From NCBI GenBank assembly GCA_028583415.1, contig CM053266.1, positions 43,333,758 through 43,397,757 of the forward strand: 64,000 bases of DNA, given 5' to 3'. Positions 11,816 through 22,434 of the stretch are shown here, in pieces. The stretch comes from Protea cynaroides. Lineage: Eukaryota; Streptophyta; Magnoliopsida; Proteales; Proteaceae. Below the pieces are notes generated by a model that did no database searches, was not told the origin of the DNA, and saw only the letters and a list, made by a program, of their open reading frames with translations. Made by a program: the position numbers and the translations under genes. Position 1 is the first letter of the stretch. Each line of letters starts with the position of its first letter.

Positions 11816-12285
11816 AAAAAATAGAAAGATTTTACATGGACAAAAATCTTCATTTATACAAATTTTTCAATCAATAAACGATATCATATAGAAAAACCCT
11901 TTATATTTGTGGGATTACCTTCACCTGTACATGTTGCCAATCAACCTATACATTTATAGTTTGTGAAGCAGCATGAGGAAAAGATGGTGGAGTGGGAGAT
12001 GGCTGAGGGTCTTGTGTGAAAGCTCCCTCTAGCTTCCAAGCTTGTGCCAGAAGACTTCCACATATGTATGCAAATGTTACTTTCTTCTTATATTCCCTGA
12101 TCACAACCCATACTCTATCCATATATTCAACTTGCAAATCCAAAATCTAAATAGAGAAATGGTTGAAACTAACTCAAAACCAAATGGAAGAAAATAGCAA
12201 TTATTCATCAAATGTGGATATAAAACTAGGTGCTTCTTCACCCTATATGATATGAAAAACTACCTGAAATATTATCGAACAAATT
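11323..12285. other. AT-rich spacer with a TA microsatellite
   Basis: A (TA)n run lies at about 11769-11812. The only possible coding signal is the short minus-strand exon-like segment near 11950-12150, described separately. Nothing else is recognised. Confidence 0.5.
11953..12150 (-). other. possible orphan exon of an unidentified gene
   Basis: On the minus strand a 65-codon frame reads MDLQVEYMDRVWVVIREYKK, then VTFAYICGSLLAQAWKLEGAF, then a Pro/Ser-rich tail. Its composition is like real protein, not random AT-rich DNA. An AG acceptor (CTATTTAG) lies just upstream on that strand and a GT follows the last asparagine codon (AAT|GTATAG). I do not recognise the family, and no neighbouring exon was found in the LINE-rich flank. 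It could be a captured or relic exon, or chance. Confidence 0.3.
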
Positions 12286-12289
12286 TCTA

Positions 12290-13850
12290 ATGTCTAACAT
12301 GTGTAGATACTACTACAGGCCTAATCATACACATTCTATAACAACAACAACAACAACAACAAAGTTTTATCCCAATTAAATGAGGTTGGCTACATAGATC
12401 ATTGCCTGCAGCTCTGTTTGATGTCATACTTGAAGCAAGGCCTAAGCTATACATGTCTTTCTTCACTATCTCCCTTAGAGTCATCTTAGGCTTGCCCCTA
12501 GCTCTTTTAGATCTTTCAATCTGGATCAAATCACTCCTTCGTACAGGGGCATCTACTAGCCACCGTTGAACATGGTCATACCATTTCAAACAACATTCTC
12601 GTAGTTTATCATGTATCAGTACTATTCCCAAATCAGCTCTAATACAATCATTTTCTTACCTTATCCTTCGTAGTTTTTTCACACTCATTTTAACATCCTC
12701 ATCTCAGCTATACTAAGTTTATTTATATGTTGCTTCTTAACTGCCCAATATTCTACACCATACATCATAGCCGATTGAATGACTGTCCTATAGAATTTTT
12801 CTTTAAGTTTTAAAGGAATATGTCGATTACACAACACTCCAAACGTACTTCTCCACTCATCCATCATATTTTAATCCTCTATGAAACATCATCATCTATA
12901 TCATATTCTTTAATCATGATTGAACCTAGATATCTAAAATGATCACTTTGTTGTATCTCCCTCTTACGAATGTTCACTACCTCATTATCCATCCTTGTGT
13001 GACTAAAGTTGCACACCATATATTCCGTCTTCGTTCTATTTATCTTAAAATATTTTGATTTTAATGTTGATATCCATAGCTCCAATTTGACATTAATCCC
13101 TGCTTTTGTTTCATCTATCAAAACAATATCATTAGTGAAAAACGTACACCAAGGAACTTCATCTTGAATGGGTTAGATCATCTATAATGAAGGCAAACAG
13201 AAAAGACTTAAAGCTGATCCTTGATGTAATCCCATTGTAATTAAGAATTCATGACCTTGACTCTCTACGGTTTTCACACTAGTCATCATATTATAATACA
13301 TATCCTTAACGATGTCCACATATTTGCTTGAAACACTTTTCTTCTCTAGTACTTTCCAGATTAACTCCTTAGGAACTCTATCATTAGTTTTTTCTAGATC
13401 GATAAAAATCATATAAGGGTCCTTCTTGCCTTCTCTACATATTTTCATGAGTCTCCTAAGCAAGTAAATAGCCTCTGTCGTGGATCTACCTGGCATAAAA
13501 CCAAACTAGTTCTTCATAACGGTAGTTTCTTTTCTCAAGCGAATTTCAATAACTCTCTCCTATAATTTCATAATATGACTCATTAGTTTTATACCTTTGT
13601 AGTTATTGTAGCTCTGAATATCACCTTTGTTTTTATAAATCAAAACGACAATACTTCTTCTCCATCCATTTGGCATTTTGTTTGTACTCATAATTTTATT
13701 GAATAACTTAGTTAGCCAAGATACCCCATATATTCTTAGGCTTTTCCAAACTTCTATTGAGACCTCATATGGGCTTAGTGTTTTGCCTACATTCATCCTC
13801 CTTAAAGCTTATTTCATATCTATCACCCTAATATTGCATATATATATACT
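12290..13850 (-). mobile_element. RTE-type LINE remnant (non-LTR retrotransposon), 3' part
   Basis: Minus-strand frames in order give non-LTR reverse transcriptase pieces: LTKLFNKIMSTNKMPNGWRRSIVVLIYKNKGD with NYKGIKLMSH (13560-13796), MPGRSTTEAIYLLRRLM with FIDLEKTNDRVPKELIW (13182-13496), and the C-terminal regions with FRYLGS (12879-13121), MYGVEYWAVKK (12685-12867) and HVQRW with KRARGKPKMTL (12287-12631). This matches plant RTE elements. The catalytic box reads FTND instead of YADD near 13120, and stops separate all blocks. The 3' end carries a trinucleotide tail, (CAA)n on the plus strand at about 12339-12362, as RTE elements do. Confidence 0.87.
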
Positions 13851-14469
13851 TATGACTTGTGGTGTCATGGTGGATAATGTAGCAATTTGTAATACTATTT
13901 TCTGAAACGTCTTCATTTAGTAGGCTATAGAAATAATTATTCTATCTCTCTTTAATGTCTTCATCCCTTACTAGAACTCGACCATCTATACTTTTAATAC
14001 ATCTAACATGGTCTAAATTAGTACATATATATATATGCCAGATATACTCATGATCTGTTTAAATATGGTTCACATATTAGTACATCAGATTTACATGATT
14101 GGGTGGGTAGTGAGGTTAATTAAAGGCATCCTCATTATTGGTGTAGGTTCCATGGTTTAGAGGATGCTGCAACACACATGGGTCAATATGTATTGGTTTG
14201 GACATGATTGATCCTAGATCTTATTCTGTTTTAATATTATTATTTACGATATCTGCCACATATTAGCTTTCCATTAAATATATACACCGATCTTATTTGG
14301 ATTGTATGAGTCGATTTAAGGCATGGTCCATACCAATTGAGTCTGAGACCTAAATTTAGAACCTTAGTGGGAAGCAATCAATGGTGGCTCACTGGCTCCA
14401 CAATTAATTGCACATTAATTGCAACTAACATTAATGAGAAATAATGTGACTCAAGCCCACTTCTATTTA
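13851..14469. other. spacer without recognised content
   Basis: AT-rich sequence between the LINE and the Copia scrap. No conserved protein signal was seen on either strand. Confidence 0.45.
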
Positions 14470-14707
14470 ATTCTGGTATAGATACTATTGCTCAGATTAA
14501 CCCACAATGTGATGCGGTTATGGTTTTGACTGATGAATCTAGTTCTACTAATCCATCTATATTACAACATACTTTACATCCAATGGTTACTCGAAGTAAA
14601 ATTGGAACGATAATGCCTAATCCAAAATATGCTCTTGTTGCTAATAATATACCTTTTGAACCTCGGTCCATTAAAGAAGCATTGACACTTTAGGGATGGA
14701 CAACTAC
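14470..14707 (+). pseudogene. Copia pol linker fragment cut by a Gypsy-type LTR
   Basis: The plus strand reads ...HPMVTRSKIGTIMPNPKYAL, then NNIPFEPRSIKEALTL, a stop, and GWTT. This is the conserved Copia linker just before the RT domain (normally ...P..P.SVKEAL..P.W..AM). The reading breaks off exactly where the LTR starts with TGTAAGACCC at 14708, so that LTR inserted into an older Copia copy. It is unrelated in orientation to the Copia element at 1524-11043. Confidence 0.75.
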
Positions 14708-15363
14708 TGTAAGACCCGTACTCCATAAATCTGGTATAAACCTTGGTTTTGTGTTGTAGTAGGTCTTCCGATCATCACCGGGCCAGACGGGACGAGCGGA
14801 TGACAAACAGGTATGAAATCGGACCAAAGACGATCGAATCAACATGATTTTATGTTGACCGGTTGATGGTACCGGTCTTGGTACCGGTCGACCGGTTAGG
14901 TCTGCGCAGCTGTGTGTGGAGATCCAGAAATTGACTTCTGAGGGTCCCACTTTCCTGATTTCGAATCTAAGACTTTCCTAATCCTAATAGGGTTACTAAA
15001 CCCTAATTCTAGCCTATAAATACACTCTTAAACCTCCTCAAATCCTTTCCATTGTCTCTCACAAACCCTAGAGAAGAGAAAGAGGTTGGAAAGGAGAAGG
15101 AGCTAGGAAGAAGAAGAAGGTGCCGCCATTACCGTTCGACGACGCTCACTCTACGCCAATCAACGGTAAGTGTTTGAATCAATCTTCTTACCATATGTTA
15201 GCTGTGTGGGTGGATCAATACCATGCAAGTAGGTATTGATCTAAAATCCTAAATTGGCAAATAAATCCTAAGTTGCCGTCAAACCCTAGATTCGAGTTCC
15301 GAGATGATATTCATCGAAACGAGACTTGAATGAGTTGGGGATAACTCTAACTCAAAGCTCAGA

Positions 15364-17703
15364 TGTCACACCCCAATTCTGATCTAACCAGAACGGTGTG
15401 AGTGAATCGTCATTGAACCAACGGTTCACACCAGGATCTCGAATAGACCGTGTCCACCCATACAAACCAATTACGCATAACCACAATCAGACTATAAATA
15501 TACAGCGGAAGACTTTAAATAGAATGAACTGAGTATCTATTGATAATTTAAATAAATATCCCATTATTCAAATTCAAACACATAAAATAATAATCTTTTA
15601 CATCCCTTTAATCCAATCAAAAATAACTGAAATAAATAAATAAAATCCATCACAGGTATACGCTAGAAGGGCACTCGCATGAAGCATCATGCTGTCCTCC
15701 CCGCTTGTACATCCAAACGCTACACCACCGTATGCCGGGCGTTCACATAATCGTCCACGGTGTATCCCGCATCAACATCTAAAAACAATGTATATATAAA
15801 GGGTGAGCACACAACACGTCTCGTTAAGACAATCGGACAATTTCACAAGATTATGCATGAGTAACAATCAATTTTATCGTGGTCGGTTTTAAGTTTTGCA
15901 ATGTGCTATAAAAAGGTTTGGTGGCCCCCGCACCTCTATACACGAGTGTGTGGCATCGCACGGTAATCACACTACCACCAACCCACATGCACCCATCATG
16001 GAATAGAGATAGAGCTAAGGTATACCCGCACCTCCCCGATACTCTACCCATACCGGTACCTAAGCCCCCCTCGGCCGGGCTGCAAACCGGGGCTCGCAAC
16101 TAACCAATCCTATATGTCAACAATGTATGCTCTATCCTAGCACGGCCGTCTACGGCATAGAGATAGAACTAGGCGTGCGGGCCGGGCCGGAGACCACAAT
16201 ACCTCACCTCCCCCGATCCTATCCGCAACTAACCCACTAGGATAGAAACAATGCGCGGGTAGACCCTATCCCAACATAACTCCCTACGGCATAGAGATAG
16301 AGCTAAAGCATCGTGGACAAGCCCGTCGACTCGAAATCCTCGATTACCACATAACAATGGCCGAGACAACATCAATATCGGAGACCACCGTACCCACGAC
16401 CTTCCCCGATACCCCATCCGTACCAAGCATGTTAAGACGAATACTACAAAAAGGTACCCGGTGTGAAGAGCGATCCCAGGGCCCATGCCCTACTCCACAC
16501 ACCAACGAAAACAATCACATGCCTAACAATCACATCCTATGAATGCATGAACAATAATAATAATCGAAAGTAAAGGATGGCATGTGAATATGCACAAACA
16601 TCACATCATAGATATTCAATGATTAACAACGATTTCTTGTCCATTAATTATTAGGTTTAGATCAGATTCCCTTACCCGGCTCGTTCGATAACTTGCTCCA
16701 CGTCGCAAGATCCAAGCGATAAGTCACAAAGTCCTACAATATTATTAGGGTTTCATTAGAACATATTGTTTAGGGTTTCCACGTTGGTTGGAAACCAACG
16801 GAGATCCAAACTACCCTCACAGCCGACCGATGGCATGTACGGTCGCTTTGTGGGAAAGACTGGCGACCGGTATGGTCAACCGGTCCCCACAGATAACCTC
16901 CCGAGAGATAGCAGTCGCAACATACCGGTCGCACTATGTGCAACCGGTATAGTCGACCGGTATGTCTCCGGAAGACCATACATGGGTTCTTCGACTGCGG
17001 TCGATCATCCTCCATGGATCTTCAGGTTTCTCCTATCCATTCTAAGTCTAGGCTTTGAGCTAGAGTTATCCCCAACTCATTCAAGTCTTGTTTCGATGAA
17101 TATCATCTCGAAACTCGAATCTAGGGTTTGACGGAAACTTAGGGTTTATTGGCTAATTTAGGGTTTTAGATCAATACCTACTTTGCATGGTATTGATCCA
17201 CCCACACAACTAACATAGGGTAAGAAGACGGATTCAAACACTTACCGTTGACAGGCGTAACGAGAGCTTCGTCAAACGGTAATGGCGGCTCCTTCTTCTT
17301 CTTCCTAGCTCCTTCTCCTTTCCAAGCTCTTTCTCTTCTCTAGGGTTTGTGAGAGACAATGGAAGGGATTTGAGGAGGGTTAAGGGTGTATTTATAGGCT
17401 AGAAATAGGGTTTAGTAACCCTACTAGGATTAGGAAACTTCTAGGATTCGAAATCAGGTAAGCCGGACCCGCAGAGACCAATTTCCAAATTCTCGCACAT
17501 AGCTGTGCAGGCCATACCGGTCGACCGGTACCAAGACCGGTACCATCGACCGGTATACCTAAAATCAGGTATAATTGGTCGACTTCGGTCCGATTTCGTA
17601 CCTGTTTGTTATCCGCTTGCCCCGTCTGACTCGGTGATGATCGAAAGACCTGTCACGACACAAAATCAAGGTTAAACCGGGTTTTCAGAGTGCGGGTCTT
17701 ACA
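15364..17703 (-). mobile_element. solo LTR, Gypsy-type, inserted in opposite orientation into its own family
   Basis: On the plus strand it begins TGTCACACCCC and ends GGGTCTTACA, and is flanked by the 5-bp repeat TCAGA (15359-15363 and 17704-17708). On the minus strand it is an LTR of the form TGTAAGACCC...GGTGTGACA, 2,340 bp long. There is no internal pol sequence. Arms of the surrounding LTR pair with it to make a large inverted repeat. The short frames inside (for example 16766-17131) look like non-coding LTR sequence. Confidence 0.92.
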
Positions 17704-17930
17704 TCAGACTTAGAATGAATAGGAGAAACCTTGGAAATCCATGGAGGATGATCGATGGCAGTCGAAAAACCCATGTATGGTCTTCCGGAGACATACCGGT
17801 CGACTATACCGGTTGCACACAGTGCGACCGGTATGTTGCCACCCGGTATCCTCGGGAAGCCGGTCAGTGGGGGACCGGTGACCATACCGGTCGCCGTCTT
17901 CCCCACCAGCCGCGACCGGTACATGCCACC
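16840..17930. repeat. clusters of the palindromic ACCGGTCGACCGGT-like motif in the LTRs
   Basis: The words ACCGGTC and GACCGGT recur at about 16866-16970, 17515-17565 and 17797-17925. The outer LTR has the same cluster at 14856-14900. They sit in both LTR copies and often form perfect self-complementary pairs (GGTCGACC). Their role is unknown; they may be internal repeats of the LTR family. Confidence 0.7.
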
Positions 17931-18478
17931 GGCGCTGCGGAGGGTATTTTGTAACTTTGTTGGTTTCTGACCAACATGAAACCCTAAGAAAAATATTCTA
18001 ATGAAACCCTAATAATATTGTAGGACTTTGTGACTTTTCGTTTGGATCTTGCGACGTGGAGCAAGCTAACAAACGAGCATCAGGTAAGGGAATTTGACCT
18101 AAACCTAATAATTAATGGACAGTAAGCTGTAGTTAATCACCTGAATATCTATGATGTGATGTTTGTGCATATTCACATGCCATCCTTTACTTTCAGTTAT
18201 TATTATTGCTCATGCATTGATAGGATGTGATTGTTAAGCATGTGATTGTTTTCGTTAGTGTGTGGAGTGGGGCATGGGCCTGGGATCGCTCCTCACACTA
18301 ACACCTTTTGTAGTATTCTGTCTTAACATGCTTGGTACGGTGGGGTATCAGGGAAAGGTCGTGGTACGGTGGTCTCCGATATTGATGTTGGCCTGGCCAT
18401 GGTTATGTGGCACTATGGTCTCCGAGTCGACACTGGCTTGTCCACGATGCTTTAGCTCTACCTCTATGCCGTAGGGAG

Positions 18479-18770
18479 TGAAGTGCATGGGTTGTAGGTC
18501 TGGGTGTACACACTTGGTAAGCCAAGCCCATGGTATGAATACCTGTAGGTGTGTGGCATGGTGTGTTACACGAAATGTATTAACAGGGTAAATATATGAA
18601 TGACCACCTCAGTCAGCTCAAGGCAGCAAAGTGTTAACAAATAGCTCTTGGCAACAATGTGTATTTTGGTTGGGCAGACTTCACAGAGTTGGGAAGAATT
18701 TTAGTGGTCATTGATTCAACCCCCCCCCCCCTCTCAGTGTCAACCTAGGAATCACATAATTAATTTTGTT
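18479..18770 (+). repeat. end fragment of a long Copia-type LTR
   Basis: The closing motif CATTGATTCAACCCCCCC...CTCTCAGTGTCAACCTAGG resembles the end of the solo LTRs at 2598-5187 (minus) and 61792-63884 (plus). The preceding 200 bp include CTCAAGGCAGCAAAGTGTTAA, also reminiscent of those ends. It abuts the truncated Gypsy-type LTR. Confidence 0.6.
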
Positions 18771-19405
18771 TTATCAATTTTTTAATCTGTTAATCATTTC
18801 AAACTATATCGAACCGTTTAATTAAACTGTTTCATTTTTTAAACCAAAATCAAATCATTTAGATTAAATAGTACGATTAGATTTTGATTTGTTTTTGACA
18901 CCCCTTATACATGACCCAAACCTGGTACAGCTAAGGATGGTTATATTGGGCCAGATCTAGCTTGAACTTCCCAAAGCATCCTTAACAACTTAAAATAATG
19001 CACTGCGTTTATGTTATCCTGGATTGCAAATGCTAAGCCCAACTGATCAACTTGGCTGAACCCTGCCTATACCAAAACTCATTTTAGCTAGGCCAGTACT
19101 TGAGAATAAAATTAAACCTTTAAAAATTCATTATAACTCAACTCAAAATTCCATTGAAACCCTGGTGAGTTGAAGTCTTGGGTCTAACAAGGGACCATAT
19201 ATAAGAATCATGATCATATAAGCTTGTGCAACTTAGAAGAACCTAGTTCGATAGGCTAGAAAGTGGCAAAGGACCAAATTAGATAAGACCATATTTGAGC
19301 TATGGTCCCTCTATTTTTTTCTGTGGATTTGAAGAATTTTATGCTTAGATGCTCTTATCAACTAGAGTGAGAGTAAGGCTTACAAATTGGAGTAAAGAAG
19401 ACTAT
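18771..19405. other. AT-rich spacer without recognised content
   Basis: No gene or repeat was recognised between the LTR fragment and the ATACA target site of the next element. Confidence 0.5.
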
Positions 19406-19410
19406 ATACA

Positions 19411-20754
19411 TGATGCGTGTCGAGCGCAACCAAAAATAAATTACTCTATTTATAATGAATAGTAATGATAAGTAAAGGTCAATCCACAGAGACTAGTTAA
19501 TCAAATTGTCTACTTACCAAGAAAAAGGAAGGGGGTTTCTTCTGCAATTTAATTGACAAGAAATTAAATAACAAAAATTCAATGGAAGATGATGTCGATT
19601 CAAAAAAATTATCTCACGGCTGCAAATTGATCACTGACCTCATATATATTATTCTCTATTCAAATATTTAACCAAGGATTATCAAAAAGCCAGACAATCA
19701 TTACCTTCCCTAATTTCATTAATTGAGCCCAGCACACAATTTAATTCTTATCAATAAACCAATTGGTACTAAGCAATCCTCAAGAATTTACTGATAGCAT
19801 TACACTCTTGGAGGGAGTTAAAGATGAACAACAATCTAACAAGCGTCAGATTACTTAATTCATTCTATGTTTCCTTTAAGCAAGTAACAAAAACTTGGAT
19901 CATAATTGTTCTACTCAATTGCTACTTTTCCTGAACTCCATAACAATTACGGATTATGGATTCAGGTTAGCAATAAACCACATAACTCAATCAATTAATA
20001 GGCCTCTTAATAAACTGAATTATGCAACCATTAACTTGAAAAATCAAGAAACACAGATATTTGAATAGAAAAATAATTTAAATTAAGAACAGAGTTTCAC
20101 AATTTTACTAACCGGATTGAATTCCCCTTGAATCGACTAAAGAACTTAGTTAGACATGATAGAAAAGAAAGACAAAAGAAATAAAACTATCTTCTCAATA
20201 ATTCTTGGATGCTCTATTACGTAGCATTTACATTGCTTAAATAGCCAAAGTAGAGAAGATTAAAACTGGTATGTCTAGAATTGACAACCTTATTACATGG
20301 AAATAAAGATTAAACAAAATCTGTTTGCCTAGATTAGATAGAGAATCATTTCATCATTAACTAAATGTCACCTCTAGATTTGTCAATCTTTGTAATATTC
20401 CATAGAGGTATATATTCTCCTCAAGATTTCTGACAATCAATCAAATTCTTCCAATAATAAACCTTCTATGTGTGGTAATCTTCCTTCTCTGATTTCAATT
20501 CAAATCAATTTTTCAGATCTGATTTTTGGATCACGTTTGATATCTAGAATTCTTTCCACATTAAAAACCTGCATGAAATTCAAAAGATCATTATTGAAAA
20601 TATCAGAATTTCTTTTATTTTAGACATAAATTACTAATACTTTCCATCAATGTCTTATATATAATGAATCATCAAAATGAGTACCATAAGACATATAATA
20701 TGTTAAATAGACTAAATATAAGGAAAATAAATATATAAAATTATGAATCCATCA
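19411..20754 (-). repeat. 3' LTR of the Athila-like element
   Basis: 1,344 bp, nearly identical to 25662-27006. It directly follows the polypurine tract (minus-strand AAGTGTGGGGGAATT, about 20755-20769). Confidence 0.93.
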
Positions 20755-20769
20755 AATTCCCCCACACTT
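20755..20769 (-). other. polypurine tract of the Athila-like element
   Basis: On the minus strand AAGTGTGGGGGAATT immediately precedes the LTR start. G-runs of this kind next to the LTR are typical of the Athila/Tat group. Confidence 0.75.
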
Positions 20770-22430
20770 AGCTCTTGCACGACCTCGGACAAACTAAATA
20801 TTTTTTTTTTCACTTTCATCCCACAGCATTCAAGGAATATGTGTACTATGAATCAGAAACTAATTCAAGAGATCAAAAAAATAATATATGTCATAGTCAA
20901 AGGTCACTTAGTAAATATGAGCAATATCTAACATATCAGTCTTATTCAAAAGTGAACATGCTAATGTTTAGTAGATTTTCTTTTGGGATTCTCTCTACTC
21001 ACTCAAGAATTCTAGGTTAACTGTTTCACTCAAGATCTTTCTATGAAGATGCACTACCATAGACTTGCTTATTCACCAAAATCTCCATTACTTAGAATAC
21101 ATGCATACATGAATCAAAAGGTCTTTATAAAGATTGTAATGGGGCTAAGGTTTAGGGTACAGATAAGAAAAATGTACTGACGTTAAAACTCAAGAAACTA
21201 ATAGAGCATTAAGACAAAAAAATTGAACAATCTAAATGATAAAGGCTCATAGATAAAGCTCTTCAACAAAACATTCCAAACTCCAATTTTTTTTTTCTTT
21301 TTCCTTTTTTTATTTTTCTTTTTCTTTTCATTTGAGAATTATGCTTTGCTATTTGAATTTTTTTTTATAGCATGACATTTTATACATAACAAGGATCATT
21401 TACTCCCATTATATCAATCTTCTTGACATACAACCATCATTTTTGAGAATAGCACCCCTATACTTATTCAATACATATCTCTCTCAAACCCATTAGATAA
21501 TTCTCAATGCTCTACTAGCTCAAAGGTTGGTAAAACATGAGAAAAATAAATAATTCAAGGCTCATGGTTTAGGGTTCAATGAAAAATAAAGTTTAAAACC
21601 TCAAAGTGGGTCCACTAAGGGTAAAAATATGTAAGGTTGGTCATTTAAGCTAAGTGGTTGTAAATCCTATTTGCCTTTATCATCTTCATGTCTACACATA
21701 TCAATGTATCTTGACACGGTTCAAAGCAAGTTCTAGAGATACAAAAGCATAGTAGAATATCACTCTTCAAAGAAAATAAAGACTGACATAGATGTCTCAA
21801 TCTAGTTTGACTCAAAAGCTCACTTGGTTGGATTCCATCTACTAAACCTGCATGTTTTACCTCTAAATGTAACTATCAATGTTATTCAAAGCTCATTTAG
21901 CAAGTTATTTCAACTAATTCATATATGTATTTTTTTTTCACATTCAAATAGTTCTAATCCATGGCATACATATTCTCTTAGTGAAGTGAAATTTTTTTTT
22001 TTTTATTCAACTTTTAAATTTTTTTTTTTTTAACACAATCATACAAAAATTAAAAATAAAACTTAAAAAATAAAAATAAAACAAAAGAGAAATCCTAATT
22101 CCTCCGCCCACACTTAAATCTAACATTGTCCCCAATGGAAGTTAAAAATGTAATGGAAAGATGTAAAGAAAAGTAATTAAAAGTGATAAGAAAAACAAAT
22201 CCAATTTCTTGGGTTGCCTCCCAAGCAGCGCTTGTGTTTAATATCGTTAGCTCGACTCAATACTCCTCAGTCAGAATAAACGGGATCCCCCAGTTGTACT
22301 TTGTCTATAGTATGCTCATGAAAGCCTTTATAGAATGTCTTGAGGCGATGCCCATTAACCTTGAAAACCTTGTTAGTTTCGAAACTTCAAACTTCAACTG
22401 TACCATAAGGAAACACATTAGTAACTTCAA
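20770..22430 (-). other. non-coding 3' region of the Athila-like element
   Basis: Long untranslated stretch between the coding part and the 3' LTR, with T- and A-rich runs (21284-21320, 21990-22030). Athila elements often carry an extra region here. I see no env-like or other recognisable frame. Confidence 0.55.
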
Positions 22431-22434
22431 AAGG

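Larger units (their letters stand above)
14708..18478 (+). mobile_element. Gypsy-type LTR (plus strand), split by a solo LTR of its own family
   Basis: The left part (14708-15363) begins TGTAAGACCC and matches the reverse complement of 17050-17703. The right part (17704-18478) matches the reverse complement of about 16200-17045. Joined, they give one LTR from its TG start to about 2/3 of its length; similarity stops at about 18478, so the end is lost. The left part has a TATA box (TATAAATA, near 15015) and polypurine leader sequence typical of an LTR promoter. The TGTAAGACCC...GGTGTGACA ends seen in the inner copy suit Ty3/Gypsy (Tekay/Del-like) LTRs; that lineage is inference. Confidence 0.8.

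Noticed and set aside
16766..17131. 121-codon frame and its minus-strand partners in the Gypsy-type LTR
   Set aside because: Located in a solo LTR, rich in the ACCGGT motif, and present in both orientations; no protein signature.
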